Shown one piece after another: positions 24,710 through 34,110 of a stretch of DNA of 64,000 nt. Numbering within the stretch: position 1 is the first letter of the stretch; every line of letters begins with the position of its first letter. This stretch comes from Brachybacterium faecium DSM 4810. GTDB taxonomy: Bacteria > Actinomycetota > Actinomycetes > Actinomycetales > Dermabacteraceae. The stretch is taken from positions 2,480,001-2,544,000 of the forward strand of contig CP001643.1 of NCBI GenBank assembly GCA_000023405.1, read 5' to 3'. A model generated the notes under the pieces. It worked only from the letters and a program-made list of their open reading frames with translations. It was not told the DNA's origin and searched no databases. Position numbers and translations under genes: made by a program.

Positions 24710-26836
24710 ATGTCCGCTCCCCTGATCACCTCCGAGCTGGTGCGTCTCGACGTCGACCCGCCCGGCGACAAGCACGCCGTGATCGGCCTGATGGCCGATC
24801 TCATCGCCGCCACCGGCCGTGCCGAGCGCGACGGGCTCGAGGCCGGTCTGCTCAAGCGCGAGGAATCCTTCGCCACCGGCATGCCGGGCGGCTTCGCGAT
24901 CCCGCACTGCCGCACCGAGGCGGTGGACGAGGCGGCGCTGGGCCTGCTGCGGCTCGCGGAGCCGGTGGACTTCGGCTCGGCCGACGGCCCCGCCGATCTG
25001 ATCCTCGGGATCGCCGCCCCGGCCGGCACCGACGACCAGCACCTCCAGCTGCTCGCCCAGCTCTCCCGCGCCCTGATCCGCCCCGAGTTCCTCGCCGACC
25101 TGCGCGCCGCCTCCACGCCGCAGCAGGCGGCGGACCTCGTGATGGGCGTGCTCGAACCGCAGACCGCGCAGACCGAACCGGCCCCGGCCCCCGGCGCAGC
25201 ACCCGCGCCGGAGGACGCCGCCGATCCCGCGCAGCCCGAGAACGGCAGTCCCGTGACGCCGCCGAGCACCGCCCCCGCGACGGCCACCCCGGCGGCCGAC
25301 GGCGACGCCGGGCCCGGGGCGGACTCCGCTCCCGTGCTGCTGGCGATCACCTCCTGCCCCACCGGCATCGCCCACACCTACATGGCGGCCGAATCGCTCG
25401 AGAACGCCGCGCAGGAGAAGGGCGTCGAGCTGCACGTGGAGACCCAGGGCTCCGGCGGCATCACCCCGTTCACCGACGCGCAGATCGCGTCGGCGAGCGC
25501 GCTCATCGTCGCCGCGGACGTCACCATCTCCGGTCGGGAGCGCTTCGCCGGACTGCCGCTCGTGGAGCACCCCGTCAAGCGCGCCATCTCGCACGGCCCG
25601 CAGATGATCGACGAGGCCGTCGCCGCGGTCTCCGACCCCTCGGCGCGGCGCGTGCCCGCCGGCGGCGAGCGCTCCGAGGGCGAGACCGCCGACGGCGACT
25701 CCCGGCAGTCCTGGCCGCGCCGGATCCAGGGCGCGGTGATGACGGGCGTGTCCTACATGATCCCGTTCGTCGCGGCAGGCGGTCTGCTCATGGCGCTGGG
25801 CTTCCTCATCGCCGGGTTCGACGTCGCCTTCATCGCCCAGGACGTCGCCACCGGCTTCTCCCTCTCCTCGCTGCCCGGGCACCAGGAGTACGAGGGCGCC
25901 GCCGGGATGATGCAGACCGAGCGCGCGGGCCTGGCCCTCTACCTCGGCGCGGTGCTGTTCACCCTCGGCGACCTCGGGATGGGCTTCCTCGTCGCCGCCC
26001 TGTCCGGCTACATCGCCTTCGGCCTGGCCGGCCGGCCCGGCATCGCCCCGGGCTTCATCGGCGGCGCGGTCTCCGTGGCCGTCGGCGCCGGCTTCCTCGG
26101 CGGCCTGATCACCGGTCTGCTCGCCGGGCTCATCGCCCTGTGGTTCACCACCCTCACCCCGCCGCGCTGGCTCGCCGGCCTGATGCCGGTGGTGATCATC
26201 CCGCTGCTGACCACGCTCGTCGTCGGCGGACTGATGCTGCTGTTCCTCGGCCAGCCGCTCGCGGCGCTCATGACCGCGCTGCAGGATGGGCTGACGAGCA
26301 TGTCCGGCTCCTCGGCGATCCTGCTCGGCGTGATCATCGGGCTGATGATGTGCTTCGACCTCGGCGGGCCCGTGAACAAGGCCGCGTACCTGTTCGCGAC
26401 CGCGGGCCTGTCCCAGGGCACCGAGGCGGCCTTCCAGATCATGGCCGCCGTGATGGCGGCGGGCATGGTGCCGCCGCTGGCGATGGCGCTGTCCACGGTG
26501 GTGCGCCGCCGGCTCTACTCCCCCGTCGAGCGGGAGAACGGCACCACAGCGTGGCTGCTGGGCGCCGCGTTCATCTCCGAGGGCGCGATCCCCTTCGCCG
26601 CGGCGGATCCGCTGCGGGTGATCCCCTCCTCGATGGCGGGCGGCGCCGTGGCCGGGGCGCTGGTGATGGCCTTCGGCGTCGGATCGCAGGCGCCGCACGG
26701 CGGCATCTTCGTCGCCTTCGCGATCTCCCCGGTGTGGGGCTTCGCGGTCGCGATCCTCGCCGGCACGCTGGTCTCCGCCGCGCTGGTGACGATGCTGAAG
26801 GAGCTCGGCTCCCGCCGCGCCGGCGCGACCGCCTGA
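24710..26836 (+). CDS. fruA: Fructose-specific PTS EIIABC
   Basis: A 708-residue PTS permease with fused domains. EIIA (about 1-150) has the phosphorylated His66 in GFAIPHC. A Pro/Ala-rich linker (about 150-205) joins it to EIIB, whose phospho-Cys216 is in ITSCPTGIAHTYMA. EIIC (about 335-700) begins AVMTGVSYMIPFVAAGGLLM and has 8-10 membrane helices, with EGAIPFAAADPLRV. It imports fructose with phosphorylation at C1. ATG 24710 follows GAAGGAGAA. A strong terminator closes the operon. Confidence 0.95.
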   Translation: MSAPLITSELVRLDVDPPGDKHAVIGLMADLIAATGRAERDGLEAGLLKREESFATGMPGGFAIPHCRTEAVDEAALGLLRLAEPVDFGSADGPADLILGIAAPAGTDDQHLQLLAQLSRALIRPEFLADLRAASTPQQAADLVMGVLEPQTAQTEPAPAPGAAPAPEDAADPAQPENGSPVTPPSTAPATATPAADGDAGPGADSAPVLLAITSCPTGIAHTYMAAESLENAAQEKGVELHVETQGSGGITPFTDAQIASASALIVAADVTISGRERFAGLPLVEHPVKRAISHGPQMIDEAVAAVSDPSARRVPAGGERSEGETADGDSRQSWPRRIQGAVMTGVSYMIPFVAAGGLLMALGFLIAGFDVAFIAQDVATGFSLSSLPGHQEYEGAAGMMQTERAGLALYLGAVLFTLGDLGMGFLVAALSGYIAFGLAGRPGIAPGFIGGAVSVAVGAGFLGGLITGLLAGLIALWFTTLTPPRWLAGLMPVVIIPLLTTLVVGGLMLLFLGQPLAALMTALQDGLTSMSGSSAILLGVIIGLMMCFDLGGPVNKAAYLFATAGLSQGTEAAFQIMAAVMAAGMVPPLAMALSTVVRRRLYSPVERENGTTAWLLGAAFISEGAIPFAAADPLRVIPSSMAGGAVAGALVMAFGVGSQAPHGGIFVAFAISPVWGFAVAILAGTLVSAALVTMLKELGSRRAGATA

Positions 26837-26856
26837 GCAGCCCGCGCACGCACTCC

Positions 26857-26890
26857 CGAGGAGCGTCCCACCACGGTGGGGCGCTCCTCG
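26857..26890 (+). terminator. Terminator of the fructose operon
   Basis: A long hairpin with arms CGAGGAGCG-T-CCCACC and GGTGGG-G-CGCTCCTCG, interrupted by one T/G position and with a two-base loop, begins 20 nt after the fruA stop. The last bases adjoin the -10 box of the next gene. Confidence 0.8.
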
Positions 26891-26903
26891 TATGCTCGGC
26901 ACG

Positions 26904-27746
26904 GTGACGGTCGATGACGACGCCCTCCTCCATGCCGCCGGGCCGCTCGGCCACATGCCCGCCTACGGCACCGCGCACCTGAGCATGCTCGTCCTGCTGG
27001 TCCTGGCCGGCACCGGCCTCGTGCTCCGGGCCCGCCGCACCGCGCCGCAGCGGGTGGAGCGGTCGCTGCGGCGGGCGGGCTGGCTGCTGCTGGTCAACTC
27101 GATCTTCTGGACCCTGTGGGGTTTCCTGCCCTGGGCCTGGGACCTGAACGAGTCGCTGCCGCTGCACTACTCGGACGCGCTGCGGTTCCTGGTCCCCATC
27201 GCGCTCATCTCGCAGGCCCGGTGGGCGATCGTCATCAGCTGGTTCTGGGGGCTGACGCTGAACCTGCAGTCGGTGGTCACGCCGGATGTGAACTACTTCG
27301 TGTGGATCCCGCTGGAGTTCGCCCAGTACTGGATCGCCCACGGGGCGGGGGTGCTGGCGCCGGTGGTGCTGGTGTGGGGGCTCGGCTACCGGCCCACCCT
27401 CCGCGGCTGCGGCCTCGCCTACGCCGCCACCGTGCTGTGGGCGGCGATCGCCTTCACCGGCAATGCGCTCACCGGCGCGAACTACGGCTATCTCAACCGT
27501 GCCCCGGCCGGTCCCTCGATCCTCGATCTGCTGGGGCCGTGGCCGCAGTACCTGCTGGTGGAGGCGGTGCTCATCGCCGTGGTGTGGACGCTGATGACCG
27601 TGCCGTGGGTGCTGCTGGACCGCCGCGCCGGCACCCCGCTCTCAGGGCGCGGGGGCCTGGTGCGGCGGTCCGTCCCGGCTCAGGCGAGCAGCTCCAGCTC
27701 CGCCAGGCGCAGCGGGCCCTGGGAGGTGGAGACCACCAGGCGGTGA
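26904..27746 (+). CDS. TIGR02206/YwaF-type integral membrane protein
   Basis: A 280-residue membrane protein with about seven helices. The segment LPLHYSDALRFLVPIALIS, then VVTPDVNYFVWIPLEFAQYW and TGANYGYLNRAP, match the TIGR02206 (YwaF) family of unknown function. Start choice: TATGCT at 26891-26896 is a good -10 box, and GTG 26904 lies 7 nt beyond it, fitting a leaderless transcript; ATG 26892 falls inside the box. The last 25-30 residues are Ser/Arg-rich and overlap the convergent GH92 gene by 67 nt, so the true stop may have been lost. Confidence 0.75.
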   Translation: MTVDDDALLHAAGPLGHMPAYGTAHLSMLVLLVLAGTGLVLRARRTAPQRVERSLRRAGWLLLVNSIFWTLWGFLPWAWDLNESLPLHYSDALRFLVPIALISQARWAIVISWFWGLTLNLQSVVTPDVNYFVWIPLEFAQYWIAHGAGVLAPVVLVWGLGYRPTLRGCGLAYAATVLWAAIAFTGNALTGANYGYLNRAPAGPSILDLLGPWPQYLLVEAVLIAVVWTLMTVPWVLLDRRAGTPLSGRGGLVRRSVPAQASSSSSARRSGPWEVETTRR

Positions 27747-30700
27747 TGGGTGCAGGGCCGGGGCGAGGCGATCTCGAAGGGCCGGGTCTGCCGGCGCCAC
27801 GGGAACATCTGCTCGCTGCGCTCGTCGAGCACCTCCCACTGCGTCCCGTCGTCGGACCCCTCGAGCCGCCAGGCGATCGGGTCGCCGCCGGGGCGGGCCG
27901 AGGAGGTGAGGGTGAGGAAGCGCGCCTGCTGCGGCTCCCCCAGCTCGGGCAGGTCGATCACCGCGCTCGCGGCGTCGAACTCGCGCTCGGTGCTGGAGTA
28001 GTCATCGCGCAGCGGGTCCGAGGCGTCGGCCGCGAAGAGGTCCCGCAGCGGCTCCGGGCGCTGCCCGGCGGGGGTGAGCGAGGGCGGGGTGGTGCCCCAG
28101 CCGTCGGGCTCCGCGCCGAGGCGCACGTGCAGGTCTCCGCGCAGTTGGGAGTGCTCGATCCAGGAGTCCCGGTGCTCGCGGCCGTCCACGGTCATGCCGG
28201 TGATGCACTCGGCCTCCTCGCCCTGCGCCTCGGTGCTCACGGAGAACGCGGCGCCGCCGAGGGGGCGCACGCTCACCTGCGGGAACAGCGGCGCCACGAG
28301 GTGGTAGCGGGGCGTGCCCAGCTGCAGCGGGTACAGGCCCAGCGCTGTGAACAGCCACCAGGCGCTCATCTCGCCGTTGTCCTCGTCCCCGGGGTATCCC
28401 TGACCGATCTGCTCCCCGACGAACAGGCGCCGCTGCACCTCCCGCACCACGCGGGAGGCCTCCTCGGGCGCGCCGGCGTGATGGAAGAGGAAGGGGATGT
28501 GGTGCGAGGGCTGGTTCGAGACCCCGAACTGGCCCATCCGCACCGCGCGCGCCTCGACCATCTCGTGGATCACGCCGCCGTAGCTGCCGGGTCGGTCCGC
28601 GCGCTCCGGGGTCGCGAAGAACTCCTCGAGGCGCCCGCGCAGCATGTCGGGGCCGCCGTACAGCGCCGCGAGCCCCGCCCCGTCGTGGGGGACGTGGAAG
28701 GCGAAGTTCCATCCATCGGTCTCGGTGTAATCGCCTCCCCACAGCCGCGGGTCGTACTCCTCGGGGCTCTGCGCGAAGCCGCCGTCGGCCCGGCGGCCCT
28801 GGAAGAACTCGATCGCGGGATCGAACAGCAGCGGGTAGTTCAGACTGCGGGCCCGCAGGTAGGTCGCCTCCTCCCGCAGCTGCGCCGCGGTGCGCTCGTC
28901 GCCGTCCTCCGCGGCGCGGTCGGCGAGCAGCTCGCCCTGCGCGGCGAGACCGAAGTCGTTCAGATGGGCCTCGAGGGTCCAGGAGACGGATTCGGAGGTG
29001 TCCGCGTCGACGTAGCCGGTGAACACCGCCCGCTCGTTGCCCTTGCGGCCCACCTCGGGGAAGGGCGGGGCGACCGTCGCGTTGCGCAGCCCGGACTCGT
29101 AGGCGGCGCGCGCATCCGGCAGCGCCACCCCCTTGACCTGCAGATCGGCGAAGGCGATGTCGCTGCTGGTGCCGGTCATGCAGTCCGCGTAGCCGGGAGA
29201 GGACCAGCGGGCGATCCAGCCGCCCTCGCGGTACTGCTGGATGAAGCCGTCCGCGAGCTCCGCCGCGATCTGCGGGTACAGCAGCGCGTAGGCGGGCCAG
29301 GCGGTGCGGTAGGTGTCCCAGAACCCGTGGTTGACGTACATGGTGCCCGGCAGCACCTGCGCGTCGGTGCGGCTGTCGGTGGCCTCCCCCTTGGTGGGAA
29401 GCACCGGGCTGGCGTGGACCGGCTCCGGCCGCTCGTGCGTGCCGGCGTTCTCCCAGTGGGAGTTCGGGTAGAGGTTCAGGCGGTAGAGGTTGCCGTAGAG
29501 GGTGCGCCGCTGCGCGGGGCTCGCCTCCGGCACCTCGATCACCTGCAGGCGCTCGTGCCAGGCCGCGTGCGCGGCGCTGCGGATCTCCTCGAAGGAGCGG
29601 CCCGCGAGCTCGAGATCGAAGGTGCGGCGGGTCTGCGCATGCCCGATATAGCTGCTGACCAGGCGCACCGTGACCTGCTGGGTGCCGGGCGCGAAGGTGA
29701 GCACGCTGCCGTTGCTGCCGCCGCGGGCCTGCTCCACGGCCACCGGGGCGGGATCCACCTCGGCCAGCACGAACATGCGGGTGGCGCCGTCGGCACGGGG
29801 GCCTCCCTCCTCGGGAGAGTCGACCCAGGCCTGCACCCGGCCGTCGAACACGGCACCGGCGGCATCGACGCGGGCGTGCTCGTCGACGCCTTCGAGCAGC
29901 AGGTGGCTGCCGCTGCTCTGCTCGGGAAGGTCGATCTCGCAGATCGCCCCGTGGTCCGTCGGCGCGAGGCGCAGGGCGATCCCGCCGTCGAGCGCGACCT
30001 CGTACAGGTCCGGCCGCGCCGTCTCCTGCGCGTGGTCGAAGGCCCGCGCCCGGGCGGCGGGGCCCGCGTTCGGCGCCTCGCCCAGCAGCGGCATGAGCAT
30101 GAACTGGTTGCGGTCGCCCATCCAGGGGCTCGGCTGGTGGGACAGGGCCATCGCCTGCAGCCGCGGGCGGTTGTCCGCGTCGTTCGCGCGGTGGTATTCG
30201 TACAGCCAGCGGCTGGTGCGGGCGTCGGTGGCCGGGGTGAACAGCGCGAAGCCGTTGGGCAGCCCGGCCAGCGGGAGCGTGTTGCCGCGGGAGTAGTCGG
30301 CGGAGGCGTAGGTGCCGCGGCGGGTGTCGACCCAGGCCACCGGATCCTCGAGCGGCGGATCTGCCGGGCGGGGCGCGAGGTAGGGGCCGTCGATCCAGCC
30401 CACGAGCTCCTCCGCCCCGTCGGTCGCGGACGCGTCGGAGGTCTCAGCGGCCTGGTCCGCTTCCGGGATGTCGAGGACGAGCAGCACGTCGGTGATGGTG
30501 CGGCCGACGATGCTGTCGAGGTCGACCTGCACGTCGTTCCACTGGTCGGGGAAGAGGATCCGGCCCTCGCCCATCCCGCGGGCGGTGGCGTCGGTGCCGT
30601 ACTGGTCGCTCGGGGCGTGGGCGGAGAGCCGCTCGCCGTCCTCGAGCACGAGATCGAGGGCGGCGAAGGTCGCGCCCCAGGTCTGTGCGGCATCCAGCGC

Positions 30701-30901
30701 GGGGTGCACGAACCAGCGCAGCACGTCGCCGGGGGCGACGGTGCGTCCGGTCAGCGAGTCCGCCCCGGGGATGGGCGGCAGCGGGGTCTCTGCCTGTTCT
30801 CCGAGGGCGCCGGTGAAGCGCACGGCCGACGGGGCGAGGAATCCCGCTCCGTCCCTGCTGGTCGGCGTTCCGACGGGTCCCTGCTCTGCGGTGACGATCA
30901 T
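27680..30901 (-). CDS. Glycoside hydrolase family 92 alpha-mannosidase
   Basis: A 1073-residue GH92-type enzyme. Family segments include DYSRGNTLPLAGLPNGFALF near residue 200, then LPTKGEATDSRT and MYVNHGFWDTYRTAWPAYAL. These are followed by GYPGDEDNGEMSAWWLFTAL, which holds the acidic residues of the catalytic region, and GTPRYHLVAPLFPQV. An F5/8-like C-terminal module ends with LRLAELELLA. GH92 enzymes are calcium-dependent exo-alpha-mannosidases. No signal peptide is seen from ATG 30901, so it probably acts on imported oligosaccharides. No transporter gene adjoins it. Confidence 0.9.
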   Translation of the reverse strand: MIVTAEQGPVGTPTSRDGAGFLAPSAVRFTGALGEQAETPLPPIPGADSLTGRTVAPGDVLRWFVHPALDAAQTWGATFAALDLVLEDGERLSAHAPSDQYGTDATARGMGEGRILFPDQWNDVQVDLDSIVGRTITDVLLVLDIPEADQAAETSDASATDGAEELVGWIDGPYLAPRPADPPLEDPVAWVDTRRGTYASADYSRGNTLPLAGLPNGFALFTPATDARTSRWLYEYHRANDADNRPRLQAMALSHQPSPWMGDRNQFMLMPLLGEAPNAGPAARARAFDHAQETARPDLYEVALDGGIALRLAPTDHGAICEIDLPEQSSGSHLLLEGVDEHARVDAAGAVFDGRVQAWVDSPEEGGPRADGATRMFVLAEVDPAPVAVEQARGGSNGSVLTFAPGTQQVTVRLVSSYIGHAQTRRTFDLELAGRSFEEIRSAAHAAWHERLQVIEVPEASPAQRRTLYGNLYRLNLYPNSHWENAGTHERPEPVHASPVLPTKGEATDSRTDAQVLPGTMYVNHGFWDTYRTAWPAYALLYPQIAAELADGFIQQYREGGWIARWSSPGYADCMTGTSSDIAFADLQVKGVALPDARAAYESGLRNATVAPPFPEVGRKGNERAVFTGYVDADTSESVSWTLEAHLNDFGLAAQGELLADRAAEDGDERTAAQLREEATYLRARSLNYPLLFDPAIEFFQGRRADGGFAQSPEEYDPRLWGGDYTETDGWNFAFHVPHDGAGLAALYGGPDMLRGRLEEFFATPERADRPGSYGGVIHEMVEARAVRMGQFGVSNQPSHHIPFLFHHAGAPEEASRVVREVQRRLFVGEQIGQGYPGDEDNGEMSAWWLFTALGLYPLQLGTPRYHLVAPLFPQVSVRPLGGAAFSVSTEAQGEEAECITGMTVDGREHRDSWIEHSQLRGDLHVRLGAEPDGWGTTPPSLTPAGQRPEPLRDLFAADASDPLRDDYSSTEREFDAASAVIDLPELGEPQQARFLTLTSSARPGGDPIAWRLEGSDDGTQWEVLDERSEQMFPWRRQTRPFEIASPRPCTHHRLVVSTSQGPLRLAELELLA

Positions 30902-31105
30902 GCGGACCAGGCTACCGATTCCCGCAGGTGCCCCGCGCAGCGCGGACGGGAGGTGGACAGCTCCCCGGTCGGACCGGAGCCGCACCGTCTTCGCGGACAC
31001 GCCGGGCACGGTCGAGACCCTCGACCACCGGGGCGACGGACGGATCAACCGTCAGGGCTGCGCGATCTTCCCCGTCGCCGAGACATCCTCCTCCGGCGGG
31101 AAGGC

Positions 31106-31681
31106 TCACACCTGCTCGCGCCGGTGGCGGCGGCAGCGTGCCTGGTACGACTCGGCGCCGCCCACCTGCGCGGCCGTCGGCTGCAGGGCGTCGGCCCCGT
31201 CGGCGACCAGCCGCACGTGGAAGGCCGCATCGGCGCCGCAGACCGTGCACACCGCAGTGAGCTTCACGACCTCCTCCGCGACCGCCATCAGGTGGGGTAT
31301 GGGGGCGAAGGGGCCGCCCTCGTAGGTGACGCACAGCCCGGCCACCTCGACCTGGATCCCGGCCGCGAGCAGCTCCTCGATCACGGGCACGATCGGGGGC
31401 CCGAAGAACTGCGCCTCGTCGATCGCGACCAGGTCGGGACGGGTCGCCCCGATCGCGGCGCGCAGCTGGGCCGCCTGCTCGACCAGCCGGGCCGGGGCGC
31501 TGCGGCCCGCATGGGTGCTCAGCCGCTCCGCTCCCCCGCGCGTATCCAGGCGGTGCCCGAACACCTGCACGTCCAGGCCCGCCAGCTGCGCCCGATGCAC
31601 CCGCCGCAGCAGCTCCTCCGTCTTCCCGGCGAACATCGGGCCGGCGATCACGTGCAGTCGTCCTGCGTCCCTCTCGCGCAT
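31106..31681 (-). CDS. tdk: Thymidine kinase
   Basis: A 191-residue type II thymidine kinase for dTMP salvage. The P-loop is VIAGPMFAGKTEELLRR, the metal-binding segment is LVAIDEAQFF, the lasso and zinc region includes LTAVCTVCGADA with a second cysteine region near YQARCRRH, and VAGLCVTYEGGPF is typical. ATG 31681 is preferred; the longer start would overlap the divergent mug gene. Length matches the family. It is divergent from mug with 50 nt between the starts. Confidence 0.93.
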   Translation of the reverse strand: MRERDAGRLHVIAGPMFAGKTEELLRRVHRAQLAGLDVQVFGHRLDTRGGAERLSTHAGRSAPARLVEQAAQLRAAIGATRPDLVAIDEAQFFGPPIVPVIEELLAAGIQVEVAGLCVTYEGGPFAPIPHLMAVAEEVVKLTAVCTVCGADAAFHVRLVADGADALQPTAAQVGGAESYQARCRRHRREQV

Positions 31682-31719
31682 GCGGCCACAGTACGCGCCG
31701 CCGCCCCGGAGCCCCCCGG

Positions 31720-31725
31720 TACGGT
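31720..31725 (+). promoter_or_regulatory. -10 box of mug, leaderless spacing
   Basis: TACGGT ends 6 nt before the ATG at 31732, a spacing that puts the transcription start at or next to the start codon. No ribosome site is seen before the ATG. Confidence 0.5.
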
Positions 31726-31731
31726 GGGCAG

Positions 31732-32409
31732 ATGAGCACTCGGCGCCCTTCACCCCTGGCCGGCCGCAAGCCCACCAAGCACGACCTGGCCGCCTTCGCC
31801 ACCCCGGATCCGAACGCCATCGACGACGTGCTCCCCGGCCCCGCGCACGCGGAGCAGCTGCGCCTGCTGATCGTCGGGATCAACCCGGGGCTCTGGACCG
31901 CCGCGGTCAACGCGCCCTTCGCCCGGCCCGGCAATCGCTTCTGGCCCTCGCTGCACCGCGCCGGGCTCACCTCCCGCCTGGTCGACGCCTCCCGGGGGCT
32001 GGACGAGGACGACGAGCAGGATCTGCACGAGCGGGGCATCGGGATCACGAACATGATCGGCCGCGCGACAGTGCGCGCCGACGAGCTGCGCCGCGAGGAG
32101 CTCCAGCGCGCCGGCGAGGAGCTGACGGCACGGGTGGCCCTCCTGCGGCCGCGCGCGGTCGCGATCGCCGGGATCACCGCCTTCCGCGCCGCCTACTCCC
32201 TGCCCAAGGCCCGGCTGGGGCTGCAGGATCCGGCCCAGGTGCCGCACTGGCCCGCCGAGGTCGCGCTCTGGGTCGTGCCGCAGCCCAGCGGGCTGAACGC
32301 CCACGCCAACATCGCGTCGCTGGCCCGCGACTGGCGCGAGGTGGCCCGCTCCGCCGGGGTCCGCTACCGGGAGGAACCCGCCGCGCAGGAGCAGCCGGCG
32401 GAGAAGTGA
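31732..32409 (+). CDS. mug: G/U mismatch-specific DNA glycosylase
   Basis: A 225-residue uracil-DNA glycosylase-fold enzyme of the Mug/TDG type, which removes uracil or thymine from G mismatches. The catalytic-region motif LLIVGINPGLWTAAVNAPFA has the family GINPG, followed by RPGNRFWPSLHRAGLT. VPQPSGLNAHANIASL corresponds to the second active-site motif. Such repair is valuable in GC-rich genomes where cytosine deamination is frequent. It is divergent from tdk, and both have roles in keeping thymine and uracil in balance (inference). Confidence 0.92.
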   Translation: MSTRRPSPLAGRKPTKHDLAAFATPDPNAIDDVLPGPAHAEQLRLLIVGINPGLWTAAVNAPFARPGNRFWPSLHRAGLTSRLVDASRGLDEDDEQDLHERGIGITNMIGRATVRADELRREELQRAGEELTARVALLRPRAVAIAGITAFRAAYSLPKARLGLQDPAQVPHWPAEVALWVVPQPSGLNAHANIASLARDWREVARSAGVRYREEPAAQEQPAEK

Positions 32410-32813
32410 GCCCGGCAGGGCGGCACGCACCAGTCCGGCCCGGCAGGCGCAGCAGTCCCGGCACGCCCTGTCGGCCCGGCCCCGGAAGCACGCCTGCCGC
32501 TGACGGGCGGGGCCGAACGAACTTCTTGTCGCTGGCGTGGAGTCAAGGCCGTAGAGCCGATGAGGTCACGCCCAGTGCAGAAAGTTCGTTCGACCCCGAA
32601 GGGCGGAGCGGTGGGAGGGGCGGAGCGGTGCGAGGGGCGGAGCGGTGGGACGGGCGCAGCGGTGCGCGGGGCGGAGCGGCGGGACGGGCGGCGATGTGGC
32701 GTTCTGCTTGCGGCGACCGGTCCCGCGTGGAAAGGTTGAGCGGACCCAGGCGGGGCGACGACGCCGAACTGGGCGTCGGACTCCCCGCACGTCGAGCATG
32801 CTGGAGGTCCCCT
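32410..32813. repeat. Gene-free stretch with long inverted repeat and GC-rich tandem repeat
   Basis: 404 nt between mug and the Vms1-like gene. It holds (a) an inverted repeat with 16-nt arms and one mismatch, GGGGCCGAACGAACTT at 32509-32524 and its complement at 32582-32597, around a 57-nt centre; and (b) about five units of a 16-17 nt repeat with core GGGCGGAGCGGTG at 32601-32691. No reading frame with normal codon use is present. The function is unknown; regulation of the downstream gene is possible. Confidence 0.7.
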
Positions 32814-33920
32814 GTGAAACTGCCCTGGCTCACGCCCGTCCTCGAACAGTCCGGCCCCTTCCTCTCGGTCCATCTCGACACCACACGGACCGATCCGGCC
32901 GCGGCCTCCGAGCTCGAGGCCAGGTGGGCGCAGATGCGCTCGCGACTCGGGGCCGATGGCGCCCCGTCCGCCCTGCTCGACGAGATCGAGGAGACGGTGC
33001 TGAGCCCCTCGTCCCTCGGCGGGCGCCAGGGCCGTTCCCTCTTCGCCACCGATTCGGAGATCCTCGTGGACCGGGTGCTGCCGGTGCCGCCGCTGCGCGA
33101 ATCCGCGCACCGCGGTGAGTTCCCGCAGCTGCTCCCGTTGCTGCAGCTGATCCCCTTCGCCGTCAGCCAGCTGCTGGTCGTCGTCGACCGAGCGGGTGCC
33201 GATCTGCACCTGCGCTTCCCCGAGAACCCCTCGATCGCGCGCGGCGCCAACGGGCTCGGCGCCGACGCGACGGTCGAGGGCGGCCACGACGTGCTGCACA
33301 AGGCGAGCCTCGGCGGCGGTGCGCAGCACGGCTGGCGGGCCGACAACTACGAAGCGCGGGTGGAGGACTCCTGGGAGCGCAACGCCGACGCCGTGGCCGA
33401 GGCGGTCGAGAAGGTGCTGCGCGAGCACCGGGTCGACATGGTGATGCTCAGCGGCGACGTGCGGGCGATGGGCCTGCTGCGCGATGCGCTGGGCCGGGAG
33501 ACCCGTGAGCGCCTGCTCGAGGTGCCCGGCGGCTCCCGCGGCGTCGCGCTGGAGCGCGGCCCGTTCCGGGAGGAGCTGAACCGCACCACGCGCGAGTTCA
33601 TCACCGCTCGGCAGCAGGACCTCGCCGAGCGCTTCCGCGAGAGCCAGGCCCGCGACGGGGCCTCCGTCGGCGGGGCGGCCGAGGTCTCCCAGGCCCTCGA
33701 TCGCGGACAGGTCGAGGAGCTCGTGTTCGTCAGCGGACACGAGCCGGAGGGCATCGAGGAGATGCTGCGCGGCGCGCTGCACACGGATGCTTCCGTCTCG
33801 GCGCTCGAGGAGGACGCGGTCGGGATCCCCGAGGGCGTCGGCGCGCTGCTGCGCTGGCGGGACGACACCACCCCGTCCAACAGCATCGGCTCGATGTCCG
33901 GGGACTCCCGCCGGGAGTGA
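32814..33920 (+). CDS. Vms1/Ankzf1-type (baeRF, Rv2629-like) peptidyl-tRNA hydrolase family protein
   Basis: A 368-residue protein resembling the bacterial eRF1-like (baeRF) group that includes mycobacterial Rv2629. The opening LPWLTPVLEQSGPFLSVHLD, the middle QLIPFAVSQLLVVVDRAGAD, GWRADNYEARVEDSWERNAD and the C-terminal ALDRGQVEELVFVSGHEPEG are the conserved blocks. Eukaryotic Vms1 releases stalled nascent chains from tRNA on split ribosomes; a similar role in bacteria is proposed but not settled. The start is GTG 32814 with GGAGG upstream. Family membership is judged from motifs and overall layout. Confidence 0.75.
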   Translation: MKLPWLTPVLEQSGPFLSVHLDTTRTDPAAASELEARWAQMRSRLGADGAPSALLDEIEETVLSPSSLGGRQGRSLFATDSEILVDRVLPVPPLRESAHRGEFPQLLPLLQLIPFAVSQLLVVVDRAGADLHLRFPENPSIARGANGLGADATVEGGHDVLHKASLGGGAQHGWRADNYEARVEDSWERNADAVAEAVEKVLREHRVDMVMLSGDVRAMGLLRDALGRETRERLLEVPGGSRGVALERGPFREELNRTTREFITARQQDLAERFRESQARDGASVGGAAEVSQALDRGQVEELVFVSGHEPEGIEEMLRGALHTDASVSALEEDAVGIPEGVGALLRWRDDTTPSNSIGSMSGDSRRE

Positions 33921-34110
33921 CCAGGTCCCCCTCCGCCCGGCAGGCCCTTCCGGCACCTCGACCGTTCGGTGGGGAATCTCGACCACGCCGCGCCCGGGCG
34001 TGAGGATGAGGATCCGGTCCTAGGGGCCACCGCCTCCAGCGGCGACGGGCCCGGGGACCACGATCGGTACGCATCTCGCAGGCGAGTGCACGACGAGAGC
34101 AGGAGGAGTC

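Noticed and set aside
22567..25377. 936-codon minus-strand frame opposite the fructose operon
   Set aside because: Only its last 48 codons (from ATG 22710) make sense; the rest is antisense to fruR, fruK and fruA.
27116..31735. 1539-codon plus-strand frame opposite the GH92 and tdk genes
   Set aside because: The GH92 and thymidine kinase motifs on the minus strand are unambiguous; this frame is a GC-bias shadow despite its length.
32601..32691. Possible CRISPR-like array
   Set aside because: The 16-17 nt units follow each other with no spacers, so this is a simple tandem repeat.
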